Below are positions 25,293 to 34,364 of a stretch of 64,000 nt of DNA, in pieces (positions within the stretch are counted from its first letter, which is position 1; each line of letters starts with the position of its first letter). The notes under the pieces were generated by a model. That model worked only from the letters and a program-made list of their open reading frames with translations, was not told where the DNA came from and did no database searches. This stretch comes from Streptomyces camelliae (GTDB taxonomy: Bacteria; Actinomycetota; Actinomycetes; Streptomycetales; Streptomycetaceae), in NCBI RefSeq assembly GCF_027625935.1, contig NZ_CP115300.1, forward strand, positions 4,216,001-4,280,000. The letters run 5' to 3'. Made by a program: the position numbers and the translations under genes.

Positions 25293-27110
25293 CTACGCCC
25301 CCGGCAGGTGTCTCGCCGCGAAGTCCATCTCCAGGCGGACCTGCTTGATGCGTTCGTCCACGACCAGCGAGCCGTGGCCGGCGTCGTAGCGGTAGACCTC
25401 GTGCACCGCGCCCCTCGTCTCCAGGCGTTTGACGTAGTTGTCGATCTGGCGGATCGGGCAGCGCGGGTCGTTGACACCCGCCGAGATGTAGACCGGGGCC
25501 TTGACCTGGTCGACGTAGGTCAGCGGGGAGGACGCCTCGAAGCGCTCCGGGACCTCCTCGGGGGTGCCGCCGAGCAGGGTGCGGTCCATGGCCTTCAGGG
25601 CCTCCATCTCGTCGTGGTACGCGGTGACGTAGTCCGCGACGGGCACGACCGCGATGCCCACCGTCCACGCGTCGGGCTGGGTGCCGATGCCGAGCAGGGT
25701 GAGATAGCCGCCCCAGGAACCGCCGGTCAGGACCAGGCGGCTGGGGTCGGCGAGGCCCGAGGACACCGCCCACTCGCGGACCGCCGCCACGTCCTCCAGC
25801 TCGATCAGGCCGACCCGGTGCTTCAGCGCGTCGGTCCAGGCCCGGCCGTACCCCGTGGAGCCGCGGTAGTTGACGCGGATCACGGCGTAGCCCTGGTCGA
25901 CCCAGGCGGCCGGGCCCGCGGCGAAGGAGTCGCTGTCGTGCCAGGTCGGGCCGCCGTGCAGGTCGAAGACCGTGGGGAGGGGGCCGGTGGCGCCGGCCGG
26001 CTTCTGGATCAGGGCGTGGATGCGGCCGCCGGGCCCCTCCACCCACACGTCCTCCACCGGCACCGACGGCGGGCAGACAATACCCGGCGGGTCCAGCACG
26101 ACCCCGCCGGAGGTGGAGCGCACGGCCGGCGGCTCCTCGGCCGACGACCACAGGTACTCCACGCTGCCGTCGGGGCGGGCCGTGGCGCCGGAGACCGTAC
26201 CGGGCGGGGTGGGGATACGGGTCAGCTCGCGCGTGGCGAGGTCGAAGCGGAACAGCTCGCTGCGGGCCTCGAAGCCGTGCGCGATGAGCAGGGCCGAGCC
26301 GTCCGGATACCACTCGGCGCTGACGTCACCGGGCAGCTCCAGGTCGAGGTCGGTCTGCTCGCCCGTCGCCACGTCCCACACCAGCGGCTCCCAGCGGCCC
26401 CGGCGCTGATGGCCGATGAGCAGGCGGGCATCGCCCTCGACGGGGGCGAAGCCGAGCACCTCCAGGCCCAGCTCCTGCGTGCCGCCCTTGGTGTCGTCCA
26501 GCTCGGCGACCGTCGTGCCGTCCGGGCGCAGCACGCGCAGCGCCGCGTGCATCGCGTCGCCGTGCTCGGTGTGCTCGACGGCGATCAGGGTGCCGTCGTG
26601 GGAGAGGTCGCCGACGCCCGCCGACTCGCGGTGCCGGTAGATCTCGGCCGGGGCCTCGCCCTCGCGCGCGAGGTGGATCGTCGTACCGTCCTCGTCCGTG
26701 GAGCGGCCGACGACCGCCGTGCGTCCGTCGCGGGCCAGGGCCAGGCCGGCCGGGTAGGAGGGGGCGAGGCCGGGGACCGCCGGCTCGGCCGCGCCGCCCT
26801 CGAAGGGCTGGCGGCGCCAGATGCCGAACTCGTCGCCGTCCTTGTCGTCGAACCACCAGATCCAGGTGCCGTCCGGGGAGAGCACGCCGTCCGTCGTGCC
26901 GTTCGGCCGGTCCGTCGCCTGCCGCTGCTCGCCCGACGCCCGGTCCCAGGCATACAGCTCGTACGTCCCCGTCGCGTTCGACACGAACAGGGAGCGGTGC
27001 GGCGCGTCCTCCGCCCAGTCGGGCAGCGACACCCGTGGCGCCCGGAAGCGCTTCTCCCAGTCCGGCGTGACCGGCGCACTGTGCGTGCCCGGCCGGTTGC
27101 TCTCACTCAT
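25293..27110 (-). CDS. S9 family peptidase (prolyl oligopeptidase-like)
   Basis: A 605-aa cytoplasmic serine peptidase/acylaminoacyl-peptidase type. The N-terminal part is a beta-propeller (repeated TGTYELYAWD, LSPDGTWIWWFDDKDGDEFG, SHDGTLIAVEH). The C-terminal alpha/beta-hydrolase domain has DLHGGPTWHDSDSF, the nucleophile elbow LTGGSWGGYLTLLG (Ser), VSAG-type Asp loop ISAGVNDPRCPIRQ and the catalytic His in YDAGHGS. It has no signal peptide. I chose ATG 27110 (MSESNRPG); ATG 27122 four codons earlier is equally possible. It is convergent with the RCK gene and probably monocistronic. Confidence 0.88.
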   Translation of the reverse strand: MSESNRPGTHSAPVTPDWEKRFRAPRVSLPDWAEDAPHRSLFVSNATGTYELYAWDRASGEQRQATDRPNGTTDGVLSPDGTWIWWFDDKDGDEFGIWRRQPFEGGAAEPAVPGLAPSYPAGLALARDGRTAVVGRSTDEDGTTIHLAREGEAPAEIYRHRESAGVGDLSHDGTLIAVEHTEHGDAMHAALRVLRPDGTTVAELDDTKGGTQELGLEVLGFAPVEGDARLLIGHQRRGRWEPLVWDVATGEQTDLDLELPGDVSAEWYPDGSALLIAHGFEARSELFRFDLATRELTRIPTPPGTVSGATARPDGSVEYLWSSAEEPPAVRSTSGGVVLDPPGIVCPPSVPVEDVWVEGPGGRIHALIQKPAGATGPLPTVFDLHGGPTWHDSDSFAAGPAAWVDQGYAVIRVNYRGSTGYGRAWTDALKHRVGLIELEDVAAVREWAVSSGLADPSRLVLTGGSWGGYLTLLGIGTQPDAWTVGIAVVPVADYVTAYHDEMEALKAMDRTLLGGTPEEVPERFEASSPLTYVDQVKAPVYISAGVNDPRCPIRQIDNYVKRLETRGAVHEVYRYDAGHGSLVVDERIKQVRLEMDFAARHLPGA

Positions 27111-27236
27111 CGCCCCAGTCATGCGCCCATATTGCCTGGCCGCGCCGACAATTGTGTGGCGAGTGTCCGCAGCCTGTGGATAACTTCCCGGCCATGCCCG
27201 CCGCCCCCCTCCTCCGTGTCCGTCCCCTCGAACCGG

Positions 27237-27314
27237 CGCGAGGACAACCGGGCCATGTGGGACGAAAGGGTCCCGATCCATGCCGCGGGCGATTCCCACG
27301 ACCTCGACGGCTTC
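27237..27314 (+). pseudogene. N-terminal remnant of a SAM-dependent methyltransferase gene
   Basis: The frame through ATG 27255 reads EDNRAMWDERVPIHAAGDSH followed by DLDGF, which closely matches the first residues of a common actinobacterial class I methyltransferase family (NRANWDERVPVHVASDFYDL-type). The homology ends there and no SAM-binding motif follows, so this is a decayed fragment. The rest of 27111-27429 holds nothing else I can identify apart from the flanking promoters. Confidence 0.5.
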
Positions 27315-27429
27315 CACCGCTTCCCGGCCGGCCACCCGCGCATCCCGCTGAGCGCTGATCTGCTTCCTGAAAGCCGCCAGACCCTGAGGGGCCGCCCCGC
27401 GGGCGGGCGTACGGCGGGGGCGCCGTACC

Positions 27430-28233
27430 GTGGAGGGCGTGTACCGGTTTCTGCTGACACCCCGCTGGTGGGGCATCAACGTCTTCGTGCTGCTCGCCAT
27501 CCCGTTCTGCATCTTCATGGGGTCGTGGCAGCTGAGCCGGTTCGAGGGGCGGGTGCACGACAGCCGCGCCGCGACGAAGCAGGCCGCCTCCGACCGGCAC
27601 GAGACCGCACAGCCGCTGGACCGGATGCTGCCCGTCGACAAGGCGACCTCCGGCCGCCGGGTCAGCGCGCACGGGCGGTACGGCACCCAGCTGCTGGTGC
27701 CCGGCCGGCAGGTCGACGGCAGATACGGCTTCTACGTCCTGACCCTGCTGCGCACCGGCTCCGGCAAGTCCCTGCCGGTGGTCCGGGGCTGGCTGCCCGG
27801 CACGGCGGACGCGGCGAAGGCCCCGGCCCCGCCCACCGGTGAGGTCACCGTCACCGGCGCGCTCCAGGCCTCCGAGACGCCCGGCGACAACGGCGTCAGC
27901 GCGGCCGGTGGACTCCCCGCGGGCCAAACGGCGGCGATCAGCTCGGCCTCGCTGGTGAACCTGGTGCCGGACAAGCTGTACGACGCCTGGATCACCCTCG
28001 ACAAGGCCGACTCCGGCATGAAGGCCGTCCCCGCGAGCGCCCCGCAGGGCACCGGCCTGGACCTGAAGGCCTTCCAGAACCTCGGCTACACCGGCGAGTG
28101 GTTCGTCTTCGCCGGCTTCGTGGTCTTCATGTGGTTCCGGCTGCTGCGCCGCGAGGCGGAGGCGGTACGGGACGCCGAGCTGGGCCTGGTGCCGGAGGAG
28201 GAGACGGCTCCGGCGACGGTGAGCGCCCCGTAG
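27430..28233 (+). CDS. SURF1 family cytochrome oxidase assembly protein
   Basis: A 267-aa protein with the SURF1 layout: an N-terminal helix (WWGINVFVLLAIPFCIFMGS) directly followed by WQLSRFEGR, a large external domain, and a C-terminal helix (EWFVFAGFVVFMWFRLL). Typical motifs are VSAHGRYGTQLLVPGR and VVRGWLPG. SURF1 proteins aid insertion of heme a into cytochrome aa3 oxidase. GTG 27430 and GTG 27439 are both possible starts; the second gives MYRFLLTPRWWG but has almost no spacing from the GGAGGG. It converges with the gene at 28276. Confidence 0.87.
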   Translation: MEGVYRFLLTPRWWGINVFVLLAIPFCIFMGSWQLSRFEGRVHDSRAATKQAASDRHETAQPLDRMLPVDKATSGRRVSAHGRYGTQLLVPGRQVDGRYGFYVLTLLRTGSGKSLPVVRGWLPGTADAAKAPAPPTGEVTVTGALQASETPGDNGVSAAGGLPAGQTAAISSASLVNLVPDKLYDAWITLDKADSGMKAVPASAPQGTGLDLKAFQNLGYTGEWFVFAGFVVFMWFRLLRREAEAVRDAELGLVPEEETAPATVSAP

Positions 28234-28234
28234 C

Positions 28235-28302
28235 GACGGTTCTACGACCCCGCCGGCACCCCGGTGCAGACGGTTCTACGACCCCGCCAGCACCCCGGTG
28301 TA
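28235..28302. repeat. 34-bp tandem duplication over the 3' end of the sigma-linked gene
   Basis: Positions 28235-28268 and 28269-28302 are near-identical (two differences in 34). The second copy contains the last codons and the TAG of the minus-strand gene (TGVLAGS, stop), so the tail of that gene including its stop codon has been duplicated downstream. Confidence 0.75.
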
Positions 28303-29487
28303 GTAGACGACCCCGGCACACTCACCCGGCACGGTTGCCGAGGCCGACGGCGAGCCGCCCTGTGCCGTGTGCGTCACCACGACGCTCCCGTCGGCCGTGC
28401 CCTCCTCCGTGACCGTCTGGGTGGTCGTACCCGGCGTCGTGGATCCCGTCCCCGCGTCCGAGCCGCCGGTGGCACTCGCGCCCTGGGTCGGGCTCGGGGT
28501 CGGCGAGGCGCCGCCGGTCGTGGTGCCGCCGGTGCTGGTGCCGCCGCCGGTGGTGGGACACGTCTGCGAGGGCACGAAGGCGAACTTCTCGGCGTAGGCC
28601 GCGCCGGGCTGCAGGACCAGCCCGGAGACCTCCTGGGAGGGGTCGGGCAGTCCGGTCGCCGCGTCGCCGGCGGTGTGCCGGGCGGTGCTGATCTTGGCCG
28701 GGTCGGCCGCGCCCCGGGCGGCGGGGGTGACGGACCCCGCGCCACTGACGGTGCAGGCGGCCTTGGAGATGTTGGTGACCTTGAAGACGCCGTAGACCAC
28801 GCCGGTGGAGTCGGGGGCCTCGGCGCTGCCGGTGGCGGAGCCCAGCTGGGCCGCCGTGCACGACGGGGCACCGCCCGAGGAGACCGAGGCGCTCGGATTG
28901 GCGCCGCCGGTGGAACCGGTGGTTCCGGCGCCGCCGCGGCCCTTCTCGCCGCGTCCGCCGTGCGGCCTGCCGGGCTGGGCGCTCATGCCACCCGTGTCCT
29001 TCGTGCCGGCCGTGCTGCCGGTCTCGTCCTTGCCCTGCCCGGTGCCGCCCTGGGCCTGGGAGGACTGGCCCGCCATGACGGTGTCGGGGTCGGAGCCACC
29101 GGAGTCCGAGACGTGCACGAGGGCCGGGATCGCGGTGCCGAGGAACAGGGCCGCGGCGGCCATCCCGACGACGGCCTGCCGCTTGCGGGCCCGCCGGGCG
29201 GGCACCGCCCGCCGCAGATGCTCCAGCGTCCCGGTGCGCGGCTCGATGTCGTCGACGACGGAGTGCAGCAGCCGCCGCAGGGCGAGCTCCTCGCTCCCGA
29301 GCCCGCCGAGCTCCGCGGCGAGCTTCTCGGGACCGGCGCCGGACAGTGAGCCGAAGCCCTTGTCCGGATCCGGGCCGCGCCCCTCGGGGTGCTTCTCGTC
29401 GGGGCCGTGGTTCACCATTCCGTTCCCAGCGTGCGATTGCGTGTGCTCTTGCTCAAAGCGCTGCTCATGGCGCTCATGGCGCTTCAT
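28276..29487 (-). CDS. Membrane-anchored protein encoded after an ECF sigma factor
   Basis: A 403-aa protein with a hydrophilic N-terminal cytoplasmic region (ELALRRLLHSVVDDIEPRTG is the part shared with other Streptomyces proteins of this kind), one helix (QAVVGMAAAALFLGTAIPAL, residues about 103-122), then a long Gly/Ser/Thr/Pro-rich extracellular part holding a folded segment from CTAAQLGSATGSAEAPDSTG to about PSQTCPT. It lies 16 bp downstream of the sigma gene. It could be an anti-sigma factor or a co-regulated surface protein; the zinc HXXXCXXC motif of ZAS anti-sigma factors is absent. The Cys residues could form disulfides outside the cell. Confidence 0.7.
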   Translation of the reverse strand: MKRHERHEQRFEQEHTQSHAGNGMVNHGPDEKHPEGRGPDPDKGFGSLSGAGPEKLAAELGGLGSEELALRRLLHSVVDDIEPRTGTLEHLRRAVPARRARKRQAVVGMAAAALFLGTAIPALVHVSDSGGSDPDTVMAGQSSQAQGGTGQGKDETGSTAGTKDTGGMSAQPGRPHGGRGEKGRGGAGTTGSTGGANPSASVSSGGAPSCTAAQLGSATGSAEAPDSTGVVYGVFKVTNISKAACTVSGAGSVTPAARGAADPAKISTARHTAGDAATGLPDPSQEVSGLVLQPGAAYAEKFAFVPSQTCPTTGGGTSTGGTTTGGASPTPSPTQGASATGGSDAGTGSTTPGTTTQTVTEEGTADGSVVVTHTAQGGSPSASATVPGECAGVVYYTGVLAGS

Positions 29488-29503
29488 GCCGCCCCTCGCT
29501 CGC

Positions 29504-30184
29504 TCATGCCGGTGCCTCCATGGCCACCCGCAGCGCGGCGATGCCCCGCGAACCGTAGGCCTTCACCGAGCCCAGGGAGATCCCGAGGGTCTCGGCGACC
29601 TGCGCCTCGGTCATGTCCGCGAAGTAGCGCAGCACGAGGACCTCGCGCTGGCGGCGCTGGAGGCCCTTCATGGCCTTGATCAGGTCCCGGCGCTCCAGCT
29701 GGTCGTAGGCGCCCTCCTCCGCGCTGGCCATGTCGGGCATCGGCTTGGAGAGCAGCTTCAGGCCGAGGATGCGCCGGCGCAGCGTGGACCGGGAGAGGTT
29801 GACGACGGTCTGGCGGAGGTACGCGAGGGTCTTCTCGGGGTCGCGCACCCGCTTGCGGGCGGAGTGCACGCGGATGAAGGCCTCCTGGACGACGTCCTCG
29901 CAGGAGGCGGTGTCGTCGAGGAGCAGCGCGGCGAGACCGAGCAGCGAGCGGTAGTGCGCGCGGTAGGTCTCGGTGAGGTGGTCGACGGTCGTTCCGGCGA
30001 CCGCGGTCGCCGCGGCCCCTTCGGTGTCGGCTTCGTCGCGCTGACCGGGTACGCGGGCGGGCCGCGCGGCGGGCATGGGCGCGATCACCGGCATGCCGCC
30101 GGACGTGCGGGGCCGGAGCGCCGCACGGGGCGGCCGGAGCGCAGCGGTGCCGCGGGCCGCACGGAGTTCGAGTACCTCTGCCAC
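29504..30184 (-). CDS. RNA polymerase ECF sigma factor
   Basis: A 226-aa sigma-70 family protein. After an Ala/Pro-rich N-terminal extension of about 65 residues comes region 2 (YRAHYRSLLGLAALLLDDTA, CEDVVQEAFIRVHSARKRVR) and region 4 (LQRRQREVLVLRYFADMTEA, then QVAETLGISLGSVKAYGSRG). It lacks region 3 as expected for ECF factors. It is probably autoregulated together with the downstream membrane protein. The target promoters cannot be predicted here. The long N-terminus may be partly untranslated; a later start near TVDHLTETYRAHY is not excluded. Confidence 0.9.
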   Translation of the reverse strand: MAEVLELRAARGTAALRPPRAALRPRTSGGMPVIAPMPAARPARVPGQRDEADTEGAAATAVAGTTVDHLTETYRAHYRSLLGLAALLLDDTASCEDVVQEAFIRVHSARKRVRDPEKTLAYLRQTVVNLSRSTLRRRILGLKLLSKPMPDMASAEEGAYDQLERRDLIKAMKGLQRRQREVLVLRYFADMTEAQVAETLGISLGSVKAYGSRGIAALRVAMEAPA

Positions 30185-30504
30185 GCCTGTTGGACACGTC
30201 CGACCCCGCCAGGGTTGTACGTGCCGGGCGTCACATGTGCGACAACCGACGGTGCCTCAAGAGCCGTCATGCGTCCCGCTCTTCCCCTATGTCCGATGTG
30301 GACGGGCGTCCCCACGCCCGGTCCGCTCACGGCGTCCCCACCGCCCGAAGAGTGACCGCAAAGACGCTCCCCGCCCTGCGCACGGTTGCGCGGGCGGGGA
30401 GGGAAATCCTCTGTTGCCGTGAACCAATGGATCAAGTGCATTGGACCATGCTTCCGGCCACACTTCTTACGCAGATCCTACAAATGTTCTGCGGATTTTC
30501 GGAC
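30185..30504. other. Intergenic region between the sigma gene and asd
   Basis: A 320-bp non-coding gap. It holds the strong hairpin at 30367-30401 and a CCAATG...CATTGG inverted repeat (30424-30444, 9-base loop). The promoter of the sigma gene must lie in 30185-30350, but I see no convincing -35/-10 pair. Confidence 0.5.
30367..30401 (-). terminator. Terminator of the ask-asd operon
   Basis: CTCCCCGCCC and GGGCGGGGAG form a 10-bp perfect stem, extended inside by GCGCA/TGCGC. It lies about 105 bp beyond the asd stop, and on the minus strand it is followed by GTCTTTGCGG. Confidence 0.65.
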
Positions 30505-31575
30505 TCAGTGGCCGCTTCGCTCCGCCACGACCAGCTCCGCGATCTGCGCGGTGTTCAGCGCGGCGCCCTTGCGGAGGTTGTCCCCGCACACGAACAGCTC
30601 CAGCGCGGTCGGATCGTCCAGGGCCCGCCGTACCCGCCCCACCCAGGTCGGATCGGTGCCCACGACATCGGCCGGGGTCGGGAACTCGCCGGCGGCCGGG
30701 TCGTCGTAGAGCACCACGCCCGGCGCGGTCGCGAGGATCTCGCGGGCGCCGTCGACGGTGACCTCGCCCTGGAAGCGGGCGTGGACGGTCAGGGAGTGCG
30801 TGGTGACCACGGGCACCCGGACGCAGGTCACGGCGACCGGCAGCTTCGGCAGCCCGAGGATCTTGCGGGACTCGTCGCGGACCTTCATCTCCTCCGAGGA
30901 CCAGCCGTCCTCGCGCAGCGACCCGGCCCACGGCACCACGTTCAGTGCGACCGGCTCCGGGAACGGCCCGGTGTTCTCGCCGACGGCCCGCCGTACGTCA
31001 CCGGGGGAGGTCCCCAGCTCGGTGTCGGCCACCAGGGACAGCTGGGCCCGCAGCGTGTCCACGCCGGCCCGCCCCGCCCCGCTCACCGCCTGGTACGACG
31101 ACACCACCAGCTCGCGCAGCCCGAATTCGGCGTGCAGCGCGCCCAGGGCGACGATCATCGTCAGGGTCGTGCAGTTGGGGTTGGCGATGATCCCGCGCGG
31201 CCGGATCCGTGCGGCGTGCGGGTTGACCTCGGGCACCACGAGCGGCACCTCGGGGTCCAGCCGGAAGGCGGCCGAGTTGTCGACGACGACCGCGCCGCGC
31301 GCGACGGCGATCGGCGCCCACTCGGCGGCGACCTCGTCCGGGACGTCGAACATGGCGACGTCGACCCCGTCGAAGGCGTCCTCCGTCAGGGCCGTCACCT
31401 CGACCTCCGCCCCGCGCACGGCCAGCTTGCGGCCGGCCGAGCGCGGGGAGGCGAGCAGCCTGATCTCGCCCCAGACGTCCGCCCGCTGGGACAGGATCTG
31501 GAGCATGACCGCGCCGACGGCCCCGGTCGCTCCCACGACCGCGAGCGTCGGCTTGCGGGTCAGCGGGCCGGTCAT
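30505..31575 (-). CDS. asd: Aspartate-semialdehyde dehydrogenase
   Basis: A 356-aa NADPH-dependent enzyme that reduces aspartyl phosphate to aspartate semialdehyde, the branch point to lysine, diaminopimelate, methionine and threonine. The dinucleotide fold begins [16 protein letters not shown]; the active-site Cys is in [15 protein letters not shown] (about residue 134), and [16 protein letters not shown] follows; the conserved GNDNLRKG-type end appears here as [18 protein letters not shown]. Length is normal. The gene starts 16 bp after the aspartokinase stop, in one operon. Confidence 0.95.
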   Translation of the reverse strand: MTGPLTRKPTLAVVGATGAVGAVMLQILSQRADVWGEIRLLASPRSAGRKLAVRGAEVEVTALTEDAFDGVDVAMFDVPDEVAAEWAPIAVARGAVVVDNSAAFRLDPEVPLVVPEVNPHAARIRPRGIIANPNCTTLTMIVALGALHAEFGLRELVVSSYQAVSGAGRAGVDTLRAQLSLVADTELGTSPGDVRRAVGENTGPFPEPVALNVVPWAGSLREDGWSSEEMKVRDESRKILGLPKLPVAVTCVRVPVVTTHSLTVHARFQGEVTVDGAREILATAPGVVLYDDPAAGEFPTPADVVGTDPTWVGRVRRALDDPTALELFVCGDNLRKGAALNTAQIAELVVAERSGH

Positions 31576-31591
31576 CGGCCCGTACCCCGGC

Positions 31592-32863
31592 TCATCGGCC
31601 GGTGCCTCCGTAGACGACGGCCTCGTCGCTGTCGGAGTCCAGCCCGAAGGCGGTGTGCACGGCGCGGACGGCCTCGGGGACGTCGTCCTTGCGGGTGACG
31701 ACCGAGATACGGATCTCGGAGGTCGAGATCAGCTCGATGTTCACGCCTGCGTCGGACAGCGCCTCGAAGAAGGAGGCGGTGACGCCCGGGTTGGTCTTCA
31801 TCCCGGCGCCGACCAGCGAGATCTTCCCGATCTGGTCGTCGTAGCGCAGCGAGTCGAAGCCGATGCCCGACCGGTTGCGCTCCAGCGCGTCGATGGCCTT
31901 GCGGCCCTCGGTCTTCGGCAGCGTGAAGGAGATGTCCGTCAGCCCGGTGGAGGCGGCGGACACGTTCTGCACGACCATGTCGATGTTGATCTCGGCATCG
32001 GCGATGGTCCGGAAGATCGCGGCGGCCTCACCCGGCTTGTCCGGCACGCCGACGACCGTGATCTTGGCCTCGGAGGTGTCGTGCGCGACACCGGAGATGA
32101 TGGCCTGCTCCACCTGCTTGTCCCCAATCGGCTCACTGCTGACCCACGTGCCCTGCAGCCCGCTGAAGCTGGACCGGACGTGGATCGGGATGTTGTAGCG
32201 GCGGGCGTACTCCACACAGCGGTGGAGCAGCACCTTGGAGCCGGAGGCGGCGAGCTCCAGCATGTCCTCGAAGGAGATCCAGTCGATCTTCTTCGCCTTC
32301 TTCACCACACGCGGGTCGGCGGTGAACACGCCGTCGACGTCGGTGTAGATCTCGCAGACCTCGGCGTCGAGCGCGGCGGCGAGCGCCACGGCCGTGGTGT
32401 CGGACCCGCCACGCCCCAGCGTGGTGATGTCCTTCTTGTCCTGGCTGACACCCTGGAACCCGGCGACGATCGCGATGTTGCCCTTGTCGAGCGACTCCCG
32501 GATCCGGCCCGGCGTGACGTCGATGATCCGGGCTTTGTTGTGGACCGAGTCGGTGATGACGCCTGCCTGGCTGCCCGTGAACGACTGGGCCTCGTGACCC
32601 AGGTTTTTGATCGCCATCGCCAGCAGGGCCATGGAGATCCGCTCTCCGGCGGTCAGCAGCATGTCGAATTCACGCCCGGCAGGCATCGGAGAAACCTGCT
32701 CGGCGAGATCGATCAGCTCGTCCGTCGTGTCGCCCATCGCGGAAACGACGACGACAACCTGGTTGCCGTTCTTCTTCGCTTCCACGATCCGCTTGGCGAC
32801 GCGCTTGATGCCCTCGGCATCGGCTACGGAGGAGCCTCCGTACTTCTGCACGACAAGGCCCAC
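31592..32863 (-). CDS. ask: Aspartokinase
   Basis: A 423-aa kinase that phosphorylates aspartate at the head of the aspartate family pathway. The N-terminal kinase domain has [19 protein letters not shown] and [18 protein letters not shown]; two C-terminal ACT domains ([40 protein letters not shown]) bind feedback inhibitors, expected to be lysine plus threonine. GTG 32863 has GAGGAG at 6 bases; the open frame reaches 32938 without support. A GTG at 32113 preceded by GGGGA could begin a separate beta subunit, as known for related actinobacterial aspartokinases. The operon continues into asd. Confidence 0.95.
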   Translation of the reverse strand: MGLVVQKYGGSSVADAEGIKRVAKRIVEAKKNGNQVVVVVSAMGDTTDELIDLAEQVSPMPAGREFDMLLTAGERISMALLAMAIKNLGHEAQSFTGSQAGVITDSVHNKARIIDVTPGRIRESLDKGNIAIVAGFQGVSQDKKDITTLGRGGSDTTAVALAAALDAEVCEIYTDVDGVFTADPRVVKKAKKIDWISFEDMLELAASGSKVLLHRCVEYARRYNIPIHVRSSFSGLQGTWVSSEPIGDKQVEQAIISGVAHDTSEAKITVVGVPDKPGEAAAIFRTIADAEINIDMVVQNVSAASTGLTDISFTLPKTEGRKAIDALERNRSGIGFDSLRYDDQIGKISLVGAGMKTNPGVTASFFEALSDAGVNIELISTSEIRISVVTRKDDVPEAVRAVHTAFGLDSDSDEAVVYGGTGR

Positions 32864-33080
32864 GTGCGCTCCTCGCTCGGTTCGTTTGTGTCGGCTCAGT
32901 CTAACGAGCGCCCGAAATCCACCACCCTGCTCCCGCATGGTGAGACATGGTCACGGTGGCCACCGGACGTCCGCGGTCCGGTACCTGCCCAGCCTCTGCC
33001 ACACCACGCGGGAAAGTGCGCTGGGTCACACCGAGCTCCCCGGCATGGACAGGGACACGGACATGGGCGGGGATACAGGG

Positions 33081-33809
33081 ATGACGGAGATCTTGCTGGC
33101 GTCGATCGTCCTGCTCGGCGCCGGCGTCCAATGGCTGACCGGCATGGGCTTCGCCCTGGTCTCCGTACCGGCCCTGGTGCTGCTGCTCGGCCCGGCCCAG
33201 GGCGTGATCCTCGCGAACTGCGCCGCCGGCGCGATCAGCGTGGTCGGCCTGGCCGGCGGCTGGCGCCGGGTCCGCCCGGCGGCGATGGTCCCGCTGTGCC
33301 TGGCGGCGGCCTGCACGGTACCGGCGGGCGCCTGGATGACCCGCCGGCTCCCGCATCCGGTCCTGCTGCTGACGATGGGCGCCCTGGTGACGGCGGCCGT
33401 GCTGCTGGTCCTGCGCGGCGCACGGGTCCCGGCCCTCGGCGGCGGCAAGGGAGCGGTGACGGCGGGCGCCCTGGGCGGCTTCATGAACGCGGCAGCGGGC
33501 GTGGGCGGCCCACCGGTGTCCCTGTACGCCCTCAACGCGGGCTGGACGGTACGGGAGTTCGTGCCCAACGCCCAGTTCTACGGCGTTGCGGTCAACGCCT
33601 TCTCGATCGCGGCGAACGGCACGCCCCGCCTGGCCGGCGTGCAGTGGGCGGCCGTCTGCGTCGCGATGGCGACCGGCGCGGTGATCGGCCACGCCATCGC
33701 CGCGCGCATCCCCGAACGCCGGGCCCGCCACCTGGTCCTCCTCCTGGCCCTGGCGGGCGGTGGCACGACGATGGCCAAGGGCCTGTGGGGACTGTGGCCC
33801 GGCCGCTAG
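33081..33809 (+). CDS. TauE/SafE family permease
   Basis: A 242-aa membrane protein with about seven or eight helices. The two half-repeats of the family start TGMGFALVSVPALVLLLGPA and AGALGGFMNAAAGVGGPPVS; the latter carries the typical GxxGxGGP signature followed by LYALNAGW. Members export sulfite, sulfoacetate or related organic anions; the substrate here is unknown. I use ATG 33081 (MTEILLASIV), with GGGG about 8 bases upstream; ATG 33045 would add 12 Asp/Gly-rich residues. The gene is divergent from ask and is followed 9 bp later by the degenerate response-regulator gene. Confidence 0.85.
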   Translation: MTEILLASIVLLGAGVQWLTGMGFALVSVPALVLLLGPAQGVILANCAAGAISVVGLAGGWRRVRPAAMVPLCLAAACTVPAGAWMTRRLPHPVLLLTMGALVTAAVLLVLRGARVPALGGGKGAVTAGALGGFMNAAAGVGGPPVSLYALNAGWTVREFVPNAQFYGVAVNAFSIAANGTPRLAGVQWAAVCVAMATGAVIGHAIAARIPERRARHLVLLLALAGGGTTMAKGLWGLWPGR

Positions 33810-33818
33810 GGTGCGGTC

Positions 33819-34364
33819 GTGCGCGTACTTCTGCTGGAGGACGACGAGACACTGGCCGACGCCTTACGGGCGTACGGCTACGAGGTGGACCACGGAAGCG
33901 GACCGGAGGACGGCCACGACGTGATCATCGTCGGCCCCATGTCCTTGCCGGCGTGCCGGACCCTGCGCTCCCGTACGGCCACTCCGTTGATCGCGCTGGT
34001 CCGCACCGAACGCGACCGGGTGACGGTCCTGGAGATGGGCGCGGACGACTACGTGGACGAACCGCACGAGGCGTCACGGATCATCGACCGCATCCGCGCG
34101 ACGGTACGACCACCGCTGCCCGGCCCGCCCGACGTCCGGGTAGACGTGGACGAGTTGAACCTGTCGGAGCCGCAGCGCACGCTCCTCGCCCACTTCCTCG
34201 CCCACCCGGACCGTGTGCTCACCCGCACCCAGCTCACCTGCCTCCCCGGCCTGACGGACTCCCTCCTGGACGCATACGTGACGGCACTGCGCGCCGAACT
34301 GCCGGGGACGATCACTCTGGAACAGGTCCGAGGCATCGGCTTCCGCCTGCTGGTCAGTCGCTGA
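33819..34364 (+). CDS. Degenerate OmpR-family response regulator
   Basis: A 181-aa protein that keeps the outline of an OmpR-type regulator: MRVLLLEDDETLADALRAYG (acidic pocket Glu7-Asp8-Asp9), EMGADDYVDEP, and a short winged helix LSEPQRTLLAHFLAHPDRVL, TRTQLTCLP, ending VRGIGFRLLVSR. The phosphoacceptor Asp position is Gly39 (HDVIIVGPMS), the Thr/Ser switch is Val60, and the invariant Lys is Glu80, so it cannot be phosphorylated in the usual way. No histidine kinase is adjacent. It starts at GTG 33819, 9 bp after the permease stop, and its last 11 bp overlap the convergent Uma2 gene. Confidence 0.78.
   Translation: MRVLLLEDDETLADALRAYGYEVDHGSGPEDGHDVIIVGPMSLPACRTLRSRTATPLIALVRTERDRVTVLEMGADDYVDEPHEASRIIDRIRATVRPPLPGPPDVRVDVDELNLSEPQRTLLAHFLAHPDRVLTRTQLTCLPGLTDSLLDAYVTALRAELPGTITLEQVRGIGFRLLVSR

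Noticed and set aside
30424..30444. Inverted repeat CCAATG...CATTGG as an attachment site or tRNA remnant
   Set aside because: No tRNA fold, no integrase gene and no second copy were seen in the window.
32864..32938. N-terminal extension of aspartokinase
   Set aside because: The typical aspartokinase N-terminus and a GAGGAG site place the start at GTG 32863.
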